Positions 1 through 13,775 of a stretch of DNA of 64,000 bases are shown here, piece by piece (the stretch's first letter is position 1; each line of letters begins with the position of its first letter). This stretch comes from Torreya grandis. Lineage: Eukaryota > Streptophyta > Pinopsida > Cupressales > Taxaceae. The notes under the pieces are model-generated. The model was not told the DNA's origin and did no database searches. It saw only the letters and a program-made list of their open reading frames with translations. The stretch spans positions 1,959,501-2,023,500 of the forward strand of contig JARHVA010001191.1 of assembly GCA_037957365.1 (NCBI GenBank). The letters run 5' to 3'. The position numbers were made by a program, and so were the translations under genes.

Positions 1-2640
1 TCTAATGTAAATCGAGCACCAAAAATAAAAAATCAAGTATGAGATGTGTAAAAAAGCACATAGGGTGCTTTCATTCATTCATTAGTGTAAATAGTGAAAT
101 ATAATTTGTATTGTGAATGGTGTGTGATAGCCTTAAAAGGGGTCATGAATCATGTGCTAGTTGGGTTCTCAATGGGTAGATTGGTCTAAGAGTGAAGTAC
201 ACGATGGGCTCAAACTAAGTAAAACAAGTGAATGGGTCTTGGCAAGTGTTGAGTGTGCCTTAAGGGTATAGATGCAAGAGTGGGATGAGAGAAACCAAGG
301 GCCCTACGACATATTACAATTAAATTAATATGATTAAAATTAATTTTATTTTAATTAATTAATTTTATTTGAAATTCATCAAATCAATTTTAATATTTTT
401 ATTGTGTTATTTTGTGATTTGTGGGTCTCACAAAGAAAAAATAGAATGTCTAAATATATCATATTATGGCATAATTATGTTATTTTTGAAATGTCACATT
501 TGTTTTAATCATTGTTTATTTCTTTATTTGAAATGTGATATTTATTGTTTTTGTTTTGTAGAGTTGGATGGGAAATGAGACATCCAAGCGAGAGAGAGTA
601 TTCCACTAAAATAAAAAACTTACTATCCCCATTTATGAGGGTAGAAAAGGGTACCAAAATATATGGAGTGAGTTTATATACAATTCAATCCATGCATAAT
701 AGAGTGTTGGTCAATTTATTAGTCATAGATTTCAAACTATTAATCCATTTTGCATGTCATTTATAGCACTAGATAGTTAGTTCTAACATCTTCACAATGA
801 TGTTGGTATCATGTAGGAGAAGCACAAGACCTAGAACATGTTAGAATTTTTTAGCCATGGTTTTGTTTTGTTTTTTTTGTTTTGGTCCAAAGGGAGTGTT
901 ATGCTTATGACAAGTTTTCCATCCATAAGGGGGGTGTCACTATTGTTGTTTGGCCTCTAGTGTTTGGAGAAATGGCCCTCTTCTTTAAAATCCTCTCTTG
1001 GTGTTTGAATCATATTGAATATCTTCAACCAATTTTGGAGGGAAAGGGCCATTTGGTAAATGATTATAAGTATTATATTAACCCAGCTAATTGTTATAAA
1101 AAGAGTGGGTTCATTTTTATTTGCAAGCTAGGGTAGATGACTGAACCATTTTTTTCTACATTTCTTATTTATTAGTTTTTGCTATGAGCAATGTTGTGAT
1201 GAATATTTTTATATATTTCAATTGGTTATGGTGGATCTAAACTATGTTTTTCAAGTAAATATCTTTCATACAAAGGTTGTGAATAATTTTATTTAATTCT
1301 TGCATGTGTATACAGTGGATTTTTTATTTTTATTCAAAGCTAGAACCTTCAGACTCTTGCATCATATTTGTTCATGGTTATGTGCATATTGGTCAAACAA
1401 TAGATCAATTTTATGGTTGTCATATAACTAAATAAATCATATTTATCTTCATTGTAGAATAGGTTTATGCTTTCCTCTTTTCCGGTATCTTTTGCTCTTT
1501 TTTATATATTTGTTAGAGTAGTAGATTAGATTAAATCCATAATTTGAGTTTATATGCTTCATTTTGATTTCAAAACCCTTGTTTCTTTTTTATTTCTACA
1601 CTATTGAATCCATGTATGCAATGAACATGTATTAAATCACCCATTATTTCTCTACTAGATTTAAATTTCTATTTTTTTAGGTAATGAATCCACAAGACTT
1701 GCATCATATTTCCTTTATCTAAGAATGCACAATAGTCCTTTATAATTAGTAACCTTAATGGGTTTACAATAAATGTCCTAGATGTGCACCATGATGCACT
1801 ATATTTACTCAAAGTTTTACTTTAATAGCTCCTCCTATAAAATCATTCCTCCCTCACGGTCCCTTATTTTGCACTCAATGGTCTATGTAACCTCTTCCCA
1901 AATCTTGGCATTCCCTATTTTGTGTCAACCAGTACATTGACTGAGGTACAACTCATGACTTGGTCAATATTCACTTGAACATGCATGAGTCTTAAGGTAT
2001 ATTAGACCCACCTCATCCTAACACATCACTTCCTTAAATTTATTTTGTGCTTGAAAAAAATTATCTTTACTTAGTGGTTATGTTGAGTTCACAGGTTCTT
2101 CCTCAAAATGTGCATGGATAACACGTTACTTATGCATGGCTATACTTATCAAAATTAGGGTCAACACTCATAGACCTACATAATCAACAAGAACACTTTT
2201 GACAAATTCTAAACAATACCGGTTGTCATTTGGATCTTAGTTTCTTTGGCATCATCCATGCAAGATTTAAGCTCATATTTCTAAATATGAGAGGTTATAG
2301 AATAGACACAAAGAAATTTTAAAGATAATAATAACATAGTTAGCAAAAAATATCAGATTAAACTAATTAATTCTCTTTCATATTGCTTTTTCAATTTTTT
2401 AATATTCTAAATGGAATATCAATCAACCATTTTACATTTAGATTTGTATGATTACCACCTTATTTTACATAATTTAAATATTCATAGGTTTACTTCATTT
2501 AGATCACAAGAACCACAAAATAATTAAAATACATACAATTCTATATCACTATATTTTTATTAATTTTTATTGAGAAATCATACTTCCATGATTATCTACA
2601 CAAGTAAATGAATGTCAAATAGGATTAATAACATGAGAAT
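1..2640. other. AT-rich intergenic sequence without recognisable genes
   Basis: I see no long open reading frame, LTR pair or RNA gene here. Short frames exist, such as one of 84 codons at 882-1136, but none carries a motif I recognise and all lie in strongly AT-biased DNA. Positions 1780-2280 are less AT-rich and could be very old transposon sequence, but I cannot assign a family. Confidence 0.6.
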
Positions 2641-4440
2641 GAAAAATGGCCATGTGGAAAGATATACCTTTATATGCATCTTCATGTGAGACATACATTA
2701 TACTTGTCATTTCTCAAGAGTGGTCCATTGTAGAATTCTTAAAGTGTACATCAAAGGGTTTTTATTGTCTTGTGAATGTATTGGAAAGAGTTTTTACCAT
2801 TGATGAAAATACAATAAGTTTGAGAACCTAAATATTTGTTATTCATTTTTTATTAAAAAAATATTGTTTACAATTATCACATGGTATATTAATAATTATA
2901 ACATGTGCTTAATCATTTGTATGTCCACACTTTGCATCTTTATAACACTTATCATTTTTATTATTTGTTCTTTACTTGTTTGGATGAGCATTTGGAAGAA
3001 TGAGCTCTATTATGCCTTGTTCTCTTTTGTCATGTCCTTCTACCACTATAACCCATATTTTTTTATCTATTTAAGTCAAGTTACATATTTTTTCAATGAT
3101 GTTTGAATAAGACTATCACTTTTATCATTACTATTTTTGACACAATAATCATTCCTCACTAGTTACATGCCCTTATCTTTACTTATTATTTCCTTTGCAC
3201 TTATTGAAGTAAAATATGGTATTCCATAATCTTGAAGAGTTATATAAAGAGATCCAATATAAAAAATAATCATATCATCTATATATTTCCAGGCTTATTG
3301 GTATAAAACTTAACTCAATTAACTTCGCCTTTATGTTATCAACTTGGTAACCTTTCTCCTTCTATGTTGCTTCACATCACTATATTCATTAAATTCAAAA
3401 TTTTCAGCTTGTTCATTGGAATAAATTTTATAGGCCCCATTATAGTTTTTTTTTTATTATCTAGGTGAAGCATAAGTTATGTAAAGACTTAACCATTTTA
3501 TAAAAATCTCAAAATTGTATAGTTTATAGAACAAGTATAAATAATTTCATCATGTATAAACTTCAACCATCTATGTAAGGTGAATGGTATAACTCTGATA
3601 CCATGTTTCATAAGGTTTTGTGTTTGATTCACATTGGGTTCACTAATTTATTTTATAAGAATTTAGTTTTTACAACAATATGCAATACATAACCCATAAA
3701 ATATTGTGACTGGACCTAACAAGATCTAAATAGTAAATCAAACCTAATTTTATTAAATAATATTCTTAATGTAGTAATAAATAACAAAATGGGTTCAATA
3801 GGAATATCTAATTTTTTCATATGTCTAAAGATAGTTGTAAAAAAACAAATATCATAGCACAAGTCAAGATAACAATGCAAATGGAACCTAGGAAAATAGT
3901 GGCGATTAGTGAGTCTCCCCAAAATTGTATGACCATTTTTGGAAGATTTGGGGCCTTCCCAAAAACATAGGGTAGTTTTTAGAGAATTGTAAAAGCATGT
4001 GAAATAATTTTTAAAATCATGTTTGTAAGCTTTAGGACTCCAAAAACATCAATTATTTTCAATAATTCAACGTAGATCCATAAAAAGGATATCCTTTTCT
4101 AAAACTCTAATAAATATCACATGCCATAAAAATAGGAGATGCATTCAAGGGCCTATATTATCTCTCAATTCTTATCACGCCTCTTTCTTAGGGAATAAAT
4201 TTGGTAAGTAACACTCCAAATATAATTAATGTCCAAAAGTAGTCCAATGAATAATGGCCTAGTCCTACATGACTTTTTGCACCAAAAATTAATGCATGGT
4301 AAAGAAACAAGTGCTTTAGATTGTTTTTAAATCTCCATCTAAATGATTGAATTAACTAATCTTGGACTTCCATAATTTATCTTTATAAAATATATTTATA
4401 TCGTACTCAATCATTTTTTATCATATATAAACTAATACAC
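2641..4440. other. AT-rich intergenic sequence, no supported gene
   Basis: Only short frames are present. The 80-codon frame at 2864-3106 is hydrophobic because of T-rich DNA and shows no domain. A YIDD tetrapeptide on the minus strand near 3265-3280 resembles an RT active site, but no neighbouring RT motif supports it. I find nothing that can be called. Confidence 0.55.
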
Positions 4441-7400
4441 CTATGTATTTATAAACATTTCAGATTTTAAGTAGGATTACATTGGCACACAAAATAGCAT
4501 ACAATAAGAGAGAAATGATAAAAATCAAGAACACAAGGCATGAGACCCAAAACAAAGGTCATAATGGTTTATTGTATGGATATACATCAATACAGTATTG
4601 GACAAAGTCTTGGAAACCAAGAGAAATAAGAAAAGGAGAAAATAAAGGAGTGAGAGAAAGACAAGTAAAGAGGAAAATGGTAAAAGGACAACTATAAACA
4701 TAGGAATAATATATTAATAAGAGTTTAACATGAATCTATAATTGAAAAACATACAAATACTTTATAATAATATAATTTTACAACTAATAATTACCTATAT
4801 ACAAAAATTAGATGTTTAAAATTACACCTTCAACATTTTAAAATTAATTGAAAATAAAAATATTCAAATTCAAAATATAAACAAACTAAAAATTAAATTT
4901 ATAAAATTTTAATTTAAAATTAAAAAATAAAGGATCACTTCCATTTAAATCAACTCAACTTATTATTTAATGAATCGGTACTATATTACTTTATAAAAAT
5001 TATTACATAATTTCCCCCCACCCCCAAACAAAATAGGCTTAACACAAAAGGTTCTATATAAACAACTATGAATTTAAACATAAGTGATTTTATGACACAA
5101 ATAATTATATTAAAAAAAATTAAAAAATTAAAATTAATTTATTTATAAATTTATTAATTTTAAAATTATATTTAATTCATCTATTAATTTTAATAGTTTT
5201 AATAGTTTAAAATTTTATTTATGTAAAATTATTTGTATAAAGGGTTTTTACTTTTAATTATAATTAAAGAATTTGATTCAAAATATCGATTCAACTCTTC
5301 AATCTTTGATGTTAAGCAGAAGATTTGATCAATTTAAAGAAAAATATTAATTTAAAACCTTTTTATATAATTATTTTTAAAAAAATAATATTATAACTTA
5401 CAAAAACATGTCTCTAATTTTTACTTTAAATTTTTAAAAATTACACAAAATATAATATTTCATTTGTGCTTCAATAAATTTTGAAAGTTTAGAATATTTT
5501 GAACATCAAATACAATATGAAAAACAAAAGACATTCTAGAAGACTTGGAGCTGCTATAGATCAATATGATTTAGTGGAATTCTTCCTTAAATCCTTGCTA
5601 ACTCCAATTTAATCTATTAGTAAATTCTAACCATTAGTCTTAAATTTACCATTATTTTTAGTTTTTTCAACTATATGAGAGCATGAAGAGATATTTAAAA
5701 GTATGTGATTTACCATAGTGAAGAAGATAAAGGCATCAAAAAAATAATTACAAACCATTAATCAATTCACCAATGCCTTCGCATTAAGATTTCTATTTAT
5801 AAACTAATCTTCTTAATGAAAAATATAAAAAATCAAATATCATAACAATTTAGACCTTAAATAATTCAATTGCAAACCTGAGAATCAAGGTTGTATTATA
5901 CATTACACCTTCTTGCCCATGGGGAACATATAGTATACCATACTATTCCTTAAAGCATTGTTATAATAAGAGATGTTTTAACATTGAGAGTTGTTCTTAA
6001 TCATAAAGACACTCATATTTGTAGTGGAACCCTATAACTAGTGAGTATTGGTCTAACACTAACAATCACACCCATATTTACAATGGTAGTATGGGGCAGT
6101 GAGTCATGGGCAATAAAAATTTGAATGGAAAGCAAAGGTATGTAAAGTGAAGTATAAAGAAATGGAAAAAAAAGAATGTAAAATGATATATAATGAGATT
6201 TAAGGAAACAATTTTTTAAAAAAAATGATTTAAGGGATTATATATATGATTAATGGATATAAAGGCAAACTTATGGTAGGGTGAGATTACAAATGAAAGT
6301 AGTGGGATTACAAGAGCGAGAGAAGTTAGGGAGAGGGAAACAATCAACTACCATCAATATTAATAATCAAATAAAAGGAAAATAAGGAGCGTACTATTGA
6401 AATCAATATCATCTATATCCTCATTTTATAAGAATAAAAAAATCAAATTATGTACCATTCAATCCAACTCTATTTAAAGATTCTCTAAAAACCATTGTTG
6501 AAAAGCTCATCAACTAATAATTGATGGATTTCATTGATAACTAGAATTTAAAAATGATTATATCTATAAAATTTAACTAAAAATAGAATAAACTATAAAC
6601 TTGAGTATGATACACATAATTATACAGAATTATGATCTCTAAAATATTCATTGTACTTATCAATATGATGAAAATATTATTAATTCATCTCAATCCTCTA
6701 TTTACCATGAATGTATCCATAACATGGTGGTGTAACAAATCTCACTTAGGATGATAATCCATTTCTTAGATATTTGAGTATATGGGATGATTTTGTCCTT
6801 ATGGTATTTGTTTGATAATGTTCTCATGCTTGGCCTATAAATCATTTATCTTATTGGCATTAGTAGGATTGCAAGGAATTGCACACATGAGATAAATTAT
6901 AAGATTATGAGTAGTACTTACTTTGGATTTTGCATATATTTTAGAATGTCATAATAGAAGTATAATTTAAATGGTCATATGCACAAATGATTCATAATTA
7001 ATATTTAGATATATAACCTATAAATCAATAATATCCTGATCTTTTAGGATTTAAGTATGTTGTTCCCTCACCTTGAATAATTTATAATATATGTGTTTTT
7101 TTCATTTTTTTTTCTTATCATGTCTTTATTATGTCAATTAAAATTGAAGAACCATCGCATTTCTACTTATACATATTTAACCATCCAAACATCACATGGT
7201 TTCACTAACTTTTTACTCAATATAAGAATTTTGTATGAGGTAAAAAATAATAATACAATCCAAACAACATACCAAAATAACGATGAAATTTTATTCAAAT
7301 TTTAAACAACAAATTGATTGGTATATTCCTTACACCTAAATCTAGAGTAGTATACTCTTTTTCTGTTGTTGCTAATTCCTTATTTACTAAGTTTCAAAGA

Positions 7401-9640
7401 AGATGTATAAAATTCTTTTAAATGTAAATTGTAAAAACCCATAAAAACTATTCAATATTAAAAAGTGGAAATTATAATATTTATAAAAATTAAATAACTA
7501 ATTAATTTAACCTTTATAATCTCTTCCATAAAACTCTATAAAATCAATCTTATTAATCTTTTGGCCAATTCTTTAAATTTGAAACTACAATGCCTCAACC
7601 CAAGTCATATACTTGATATGAACTCAGTCACACTCACTAATGCTATTATGAGTTTGTAAAGATGTTTGGGTTTCTCAAAAATGATATCTATAAAGAATTT
7701 ACTACTTATAAGTTTAATTGTATATTTTAACCATTCCAAAATAAAATATATTTTGGTTTTGAGATTTGTTTCTTTGGAATGTAATAATGAATAAGAATCT
7801 TTTAAAGTTAACTGCATAAAATAATTATTTTCTAATATTATAAATTTGCTACTTAATCCATCTTTAGGAAGAATAAGATTGAAGCTAATACTTGAAGAAG
7901 AAAAAAATAATTTATAAATAGAAATATAATAAAAATAAAAATACAATAAAATTAAGAAGGTGGTAGGATTAAAAATAAAATAATTATAAATAAATATATA
8001 AATAAAATACTATTAATAAATTAAATAGATAAAATCTTAGATAGATAATGTTATAAAGATTGAATAAATATTAATTTAATTTACAATTTAAAACTAAATA
8101 AATAAAAATAGATAATGTTATAAAAATTAAATAAATATTAATTTAACTTAAAATTTAAAATAAATAATTGAATAGTTAAAAATAATATGAATAATAATAA
8201 AATATAATATAAAAACTTTAAAAATATATAATTAAATAAAGTAAATAAAAATAGAAAATAAAAATAAATAAGACTACAAAATAATGGATTGATTAATATA
8301 AATTTAGACATAAATAAATACATAAAAATTGATTTGAATGACTCTGTTGGACTCTAGACTACTACTTGTTAAAATTGTGGCAACCAAATAAACCCCGATA
8401 AAGTGAAAAACAAGGAATTATGTTCCACATATTCATTATCTTGCATGAATTCAAAAAATAGAGAAAAATGCTAACAAAATGAATCAAAATAACATGAATA
8501 AATATAAAATGAGGCCATTGAAATTTATTTTTGTGATATATTTTTCAAAATATAAAGGAGATTTTATAGCTATACTTCTAAAGAAGTGAATGTATCTTGA
8601 TAAAGCATTTGTCACAATATAATGACATCTATGTGGCTTATAATTATGATATATATTGAGAGAATTAAAAAAATGATACTAAAATGTATTTAATTATGTA
8701 AGTTGTAGATAGAATTTATGAATTGCATTTATTTTAATCTTAAAAATAAGAGATTTGATGTACGTGTGTATTTTTTCTAGACTCAAAAATCTTAACAAAT
8801 TATCTTACTTGTTATTAAAACTCTACATCTAAACAAAAATTTAATATTGTTCAAATTTAAATGATTCATATATTTATTATTTTATAAAGAAATATTTTAC
8901 AATAAAAACTTAAATAATTTATCGTACTTATTATTTTATAAAGAAATATTTATCACAATAACAATGATTGCTCGATCATTAAAACTTTCATCTTTTATAA
9001 ATCATAAAGAAAAAAACTGGAAACAACTTTCGTCTTTTATTTTATACATAATAGTAAAAAGAAACAACTTTTTTATAATTATAATAAATTTCAAACAAAA
9101 CATCTAAACATTCAAAGGCACCCCCTAACCGCACGTTCTCCTAAAAAGTAGTATGGAACATACATCTATCTACTATCAAAAATATCAAGATCTTCTCATA
9201 AAAGACTAGATTTTGCATCACTTTTTAAATAAACATGTGTTTCTTATGTTTGATCTTTGGCTTCACATGTTTAACACCATTAAATTATCTTGAAGCACAT
9301 GTTTGTGAAATTATCTTGAAGTATACGTTTGTGGTATTCAATTAAAAAAATAAAAAACAAATCTATATATGTTTAATTAGGTTTAAAATAAATGTAAAAT
9401 AATAAATTAAATTAGATATTCAAAATTACTTTTTCTTTTTTTTATTTTTAATTAAAAAAACATTTAATTAAATATAAAAATTCATGTTCGTATACAATTA
9501 ACCATTTATTTATTACTTATTAATTTGAAATAGAAAAAATACCTCAATTTTACAATAAAGTTTGTATATATCCATTTATTTATTAATTCGAAATGCTAAA
9601 AAAAAAATACCTCAATTTTACAATAGAATTTGTATATATC
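4441..9640. other. Very AT-rich, low-complexity intergenic stretch
   Basis: The DNA is dominated by A/T runs, especially at 4780-5460 and 7960-8330. The short frames at 7605-7946 and 8138-8323 are low-complexity Phe/Ile/Leu/Tyr translations of AT-rich DNA and not proteins. Two short tandem duplications lie inside and are listed separately. No LTR, tRNA or coding motif was seen. Confidence 0.6.
8044..8176. repeat. Two-copy tandem duplication, period 67 bp
   Basis: Both copies start GATAATGTTATAAA, at 8044 and 8111, and stay similar for about 65 bp in an otherwise low-complexity A/T stretch. This looks like local slippage or duplication and has no coding content. Confidence 0.6.
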
Positions 9641-9641
9641 C
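9541..9641. repeat. Short direct repeat, period 68 bp
   Basis: A 33-bp sequence beginning ACCTCAATTTTACAATA is present at 9541-9573 and again at 9609-9641 with a single visible difference. Both copies are preceded by an A-run. It is a local duplication next to the compositionally different island that begins at about 9641. Confidence 0.7.
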
Positions 9642-10042
9642 TTCAAATCTTAGACCACTGCCATTTGATAATAAAGATATCGTCCATCGCTATTGGGCAA
9701 GAGGCCCTGTACCTCCGTCATTTCAAACAACACCACCACTAAGCATAAACACATCATATGACAGATAGCAGCAAAATATTACATAAATAAATATACATCA
9801 TATCACATACTAGGTAAAAAAATATTTGGTTAAACCCCCCAACAGTATAGATATCAGCAAGGTCGGAGACATGCTGAAAAAAGATGAACCGCCTCTGTTT
9901 CATAACAAAATGAATAATGCAGCCCGCACAGAACCAAATTTCCACATTTTCTTATGCTTTAAATGAAGCGAAAAGCACCATCAGAAACTACATCTTCGAA
10001 AGCTTGCAGTCTTTACCTTCAGAAACTTTCTTTTTTTTTTAA
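9641..10042. other. Island of balanced composition, possible host-gene remnant
   Basis: This 400-bp stretch has clearly less A/T bias than the 9 kb before it and ends where the copia LTR begins at 10043. Frames of 60-70 codons exist on both strands (9562-9768 plus, 9754-9945 minus), but neither has a recognised domain. It could be an exon or 3' untranslated region of a host gene interrupted by the copia element, or simply an older repeat. I cannot identify a product. Confidence 0.3.
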
Positions 10043-10249
10043 TGTTTACAAATAACATCATATATTTTATTTATATAGCATAGGTATTTTATTTTTTATC
10101 TTATTCAATAAGTTGTTCATTCGGTAAGAATAAGAAATGTGAATTGAACAACGTTTTGAATTTTTATATTGTAATATTTATTCTTATTCCAATTTAAATG
10201 GTGAAATAGAATTTCATATATATTCAGAATAAGATTATCCAACCTTTCA
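10043..10249 (+). repeat. Copia-1 5' LTR
   Basis: It is homologous to 24627-24856. It begins TGTTTACAAATAAC and ends CTTTCA. The bases just after it, GTGGT, are the expected start of a TGGTATCAGAGC-type primer-binding site, which is then cut by the Gypsy-1 insertion at 10258. Confidence 0.7.
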
Positions 10250-10257
10250 GTGGTTCC

Positions 10258-11746
10258 TGTTGGGTGAATATTTTGTCAATCAGCTAACTGATGTTCAAAA
10301 TAGGTCTTATCAACCACAGCAAGGGAGATTGGTCATCCAAAGTTGCAGGTTTACCACATCCAAAGGGGACAAATCTCTCCTCTCATCAAGGGGAGATTCA
10401 CTGTTAAATATGAGGGGCTATATACTATAAATATAAGCAGAAAATAACACTCAGGGGTAAAATAACACCATCCATCTCTCTTTTTTCAGATATGATGTTC
10501 ACAACCAAAGGAGAAAATCTTGGTGAAAACACTGAAGGCACTTCTCTTCTTTTAGAAGTGAATCTTACAGAGAACAGCAGGTGTTCTTTCAAGTAGTGAC
10601 AAGAAACTGGGAACAAAGGGTAGGAACCAGCAAGATGAAATGGAACACAAAGTCTCCACCTCAACTGCCCAAAGAGCGAAACATAAAGGATAATGGGGGC
10701 ACAAAGTCGTTTCAGAATCCTCAACACAGAAAGAAACTAAAAACACACACTGAAGACAACTATGATAGCACAAAGTCTGAAAGTAACTGACTTCAGGACA
10801 TTTTCCTTATCACTTCCACTAGTTCTACTTGTTAGATTAAATAAATAAGAATACATCTAGAAGACAGACATAAGAACAATCTTATAAAATGGCACAAGCT
10901 ATAACAGCACAAAGTCTGCAAGTAACTTACTTTTTCATTCAAATAAAATAATATGAACAACACTCTGAGCTCAAAGTCTTAGTATTTGCCTTTCAATTTG
11001 GGCAGAGTCTTGCTTTTGTGATGAAAAAGATCTCATTTACATAACATAAGAGATTACAATATATAGTAGCCAAGAAAGACTTGGCACTTTTTTTCATGGA
11101 ATGGCCCATGCTGTGCATTTAATGCCTTGAATGCATTTCAGTTCTGTCAGGGGGCCATGTTGGAACAGGGCATCTACCTTAACTATGGCATGTCATTTCA
11201 TCTCAAATGTCTTCTCTTGGGTCTGGATCATCTAGTGTCTGTGCAACTGTCCATTTTGTCTTTACTCCAAAGGAGACAAACACGCCATGTCTTCAATGTT
11301 TAAGGGCTCAAAAATCTACCTTGCAGACTGTTCCACCTACTAAAATAACTACTACGTAGATATTTTGTCCTTTCCCTCTTTATGTTGTGATTTCTGTTGT
11401 AGAAATGGTGAATGTTGACACTTGGCGACTTCCATTGAGCTTTACAAGGGACACATGGCACATTCTGCTACTTTGAGAAAAACAAATTATAATGGGTCTC
11501 GATAGATGACACTTGGCAGCTTCCGCTCAACTTTGAGACTTAGACAAAACTTTAGGCAAAAAAAAAAATCTGCGTAGAAAGAAAAACCCACACTCTGTGT
11601 CATAACCCTTACTACCTCGAAACTAAAACTCAAAATAAAATGTAGAGTATCTTACTCTACAAAGGGAAGAGCAAAATTTTTGGCTCGTATGACCAAAAAT
11701 AGTCAACATGTTGTCCCAAAATAAGTGACAAATTTTAGGAATAACA
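10258..11746 (-). repeat. Gypsy-1 3' LTR (1489 bp, internally shortened)
   Basis: It aligns with 17952-19982 from end to end except for a gap of about 540 bp. The gap falls near 11395, where the mate has 19085-19637. Inside the LTR, blocks of the type GACACTTGGCAGCTTCC recur as imperfect repeats (11418, 11507), which may explain a deletion by unequal pairing. Confidence 0.88.
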
Positions 11747-11939
11747 GTTGGCTCTAGTTGGGGAACTTCCTTTAGTTGAAATTTTGGAACAACTGAGGGG
11801 AGTAGAAACCAATCTCCAGTGCCTTGAAATATGCAATTGGACTATGGAGTCACGCTACCCAAAAATAAAAGGCACCAAAAATAAAAATGAATAACACACA
11901 ATAGAAACAAATGCTATATAAATATACATATGTACAGGT

Positions 11940-13140
11940 GAACTTATCTGATACTTCAAGAATTGAAGTGCTTCAGATGCTGCCCATTATGAGGCAGAGA
12001 AAAAGGTGTGCCATCTTAATACTTCAACAAGAAGTTATTTTCACCGTTGAGCTCATAGATAGTAAAAAGGCCTCTCCATAGGGAATAAAACTTTCTATGC
12101 ATTCCTTTTGGTTATCTCCTCTTATCCCATAGAAGGACCTGATCTCTAATTTCAAAATCATGGTCTTTTGTTTTCTAGTCGAAGAGATTCTTCACTAGAC
12201 TTTGATAGGTAGAAATTTGGTCCACCACCATAGTTCACTGCTCATCCAGCTCAGTCAAGCACATGATCCTCTTATCAATGGAGCTTTCATACGTTTAATC
12301 ATCAATTGCCTTGACTAATTTCAATGCTGGCAATTCTAGAGTAATTAATATCTCAGCATTGAGGCCATAGAGAAGTTGGAAAGGAGACATATCAATTGCC
12401 CTTTTGAGTGTAATTTTGTCTGCCCATAAAGCATCAACTAATGCTTTATGCCATGTCCTTTGGTTGTCATCTGCCAATTTCTTGATGATAGTCACCAGGG
12501 TCTTATTGCTTGATTCAGCTTGTCCATTCCCTTATGGAAAGTAATCAAAAGAATGGGAGAGGGTAATCTCATAGTAAAAATAGATTTGAGTGATCTCCTA
12601 AGAAGTGAAACAAGTGGCATTGTCAGTGATAATCTTGGTTGAGACCCCAAACCTAAAAATGATGTTCTCCTTGAAGAAATTACACACTACTTCTGAAGTA
12701 GCATGTTTGGTTGGGATAGCTTCCACCCACTTGGTGAATTAATCTATGGCTATGATGACATAATAATGTCCAGCATTTGAAGATGGGTTTACAGAACTAA
12801 TGAAATCGATGCCCCATTATTGAAATGGCTCTTCTATGACCACTGGCTTAAGAGGCAGAGTAGCTAACTTGGGTCTTCCAACAAACTGTTGGCACAGTTC
12901 ACACCTTCGTACCTATTTGTATGCATCTTAGAACAAAGTAGGCCAGTAATACCTAGCTCTAAGAATCTTATGGGTAGTTACAGGAGCATAAAAATGTCTT
13001 CCATAGGCCAGATTGTGGAAGGACTTTAGAAGTTGGTTCTGCTGCTCTTTATCCACGCAGTGAAAGAACACTCCATCAAGGCTCTTCTTGTACAGGCCGT
13101 TGTCCCAGAAGACAAAATTGGCAGCTTTCAGTTTGATAGT
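11940..13140 (-). pseudogene. Gypsy-1 integrase (decayed)
   Basis: This region would encode the enzyme that inserts element cDNA into chromosomes. Read on the minus strand it shows an H2C2 zinc-binding region (FHNLAYGRHF, later CELCQ). The DDE core follows, with GIDFIS (first Asp), TDNATCFTS (second Asp) and NGQAESSNKT (Glu). The 66-codon open piece at 12295-12495 is the conserved segment after the catalytic Glu, with the motif SPFQLLYG. All three catalytic acids are visible, but several in-frame stops interrupt the frame. It ends about 190 bp before the 3' LTR. Confidence 0.85.
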
Positions 13141-13389
13141 CCTCCTTTATTTACGAGATAGGTGGGTAAGACACTCACCATAAGTAAGAAAATGAGCAAT
13201 ACTTGAATACCACTCATTCGTAGTGGAGACAAAGAGGACTGTTGGCGTGTCTTCTTCTTCTGATTTTTTATTTTCTATTCTTTTTAGCTTGTTATCAGAA
13301 ATTAATTGGCATAGGCCTTTTCCATGTACCAGCTTCATTGGTTTAATGACTAGATCAAACTCTTAGATTTTTGCAATCTAATTGCCCAT

Positions 13390-13775
13390 TTTGGTTCCAA
13401 ACTCCTATTAAGTTAATATGGATTTAACCATGGTATCGGGAACCAAGGTAGTAACGTGTGAATTTAGGATGTAGAAGTGGAAATGCTTCACTGCCTTTAC
13501 CACTGCATAGGCATGCTTCTCCATGTTTAAGTATTTTAGCTCATGAGCTTTGAGAGGAAAACTCATGAAGGATATGAAAGATTCCACACTTTCTTGGTTT
13601 TGTTGAACCAGAATTGCTGAAAGTGTGTGTTCGAAAGCATAGTTATATATGGTGAATTCTTTGGTGTAGTCTGGACAAGCTAGAATTGAGGCATGGGCAA
13701 TAGCTATCTTGATATTCTGAAATGCCAATTTTCCTTCTTCAGTCTAGCTAAAGGTGGCCTTGCCCTTCATCATAT
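13390..13775 (-). pseudogene. Gypsy-1 RT-linked RNase H (decayed)
   Basis: The open piece at 13408-13728 matches the gypsy RT connection/RNase H segment. It has the family pattern LACPDYTKEFTIYN, then SAILVQQ, then LNMEKHAYAVVKAVKHFHFY. It follows the RT directly and is followed by the usual linker to integrase. There is no room here for a second RNase H before integrase, which matters because a separate RNase H lies upstream of RT in this element. The first catalytic Asp of a typical DAS motif is not preserved (YNYAFEHTLSA). Confidence 0.8.

Noticed and set aside
882..1136. 84-codon frame as a host gene
   Set aside because: I recognise no motif, there is no intron-exon or promoter context, and the composition matches its surroundings.
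3240..3300. YIDD tetrapeptide on the minus strand resembling an RT active site
   Set aside because: No fingers, palm or thumb motif surrounds it, and the region is AT-rich with stops in all frames. A four-residue match is expected by chance.
9600..9768. Possible small secreted peptide (GPVPPSFQTTPP resembling IDA/IDL-type endings)
   Set aside because: There is no signal peptide, the upstream part comes from an AT-rich duplication, and the key Pro/Ser/His-Asn ending of that family is missing.
10425..10790. Overlapping frames of 70-100 codons in the Gypsy-1 LTR
   Set aside because: They lie wholly inside LTR sequence, occur on both strands, and the mate LTR copies are broken differently.
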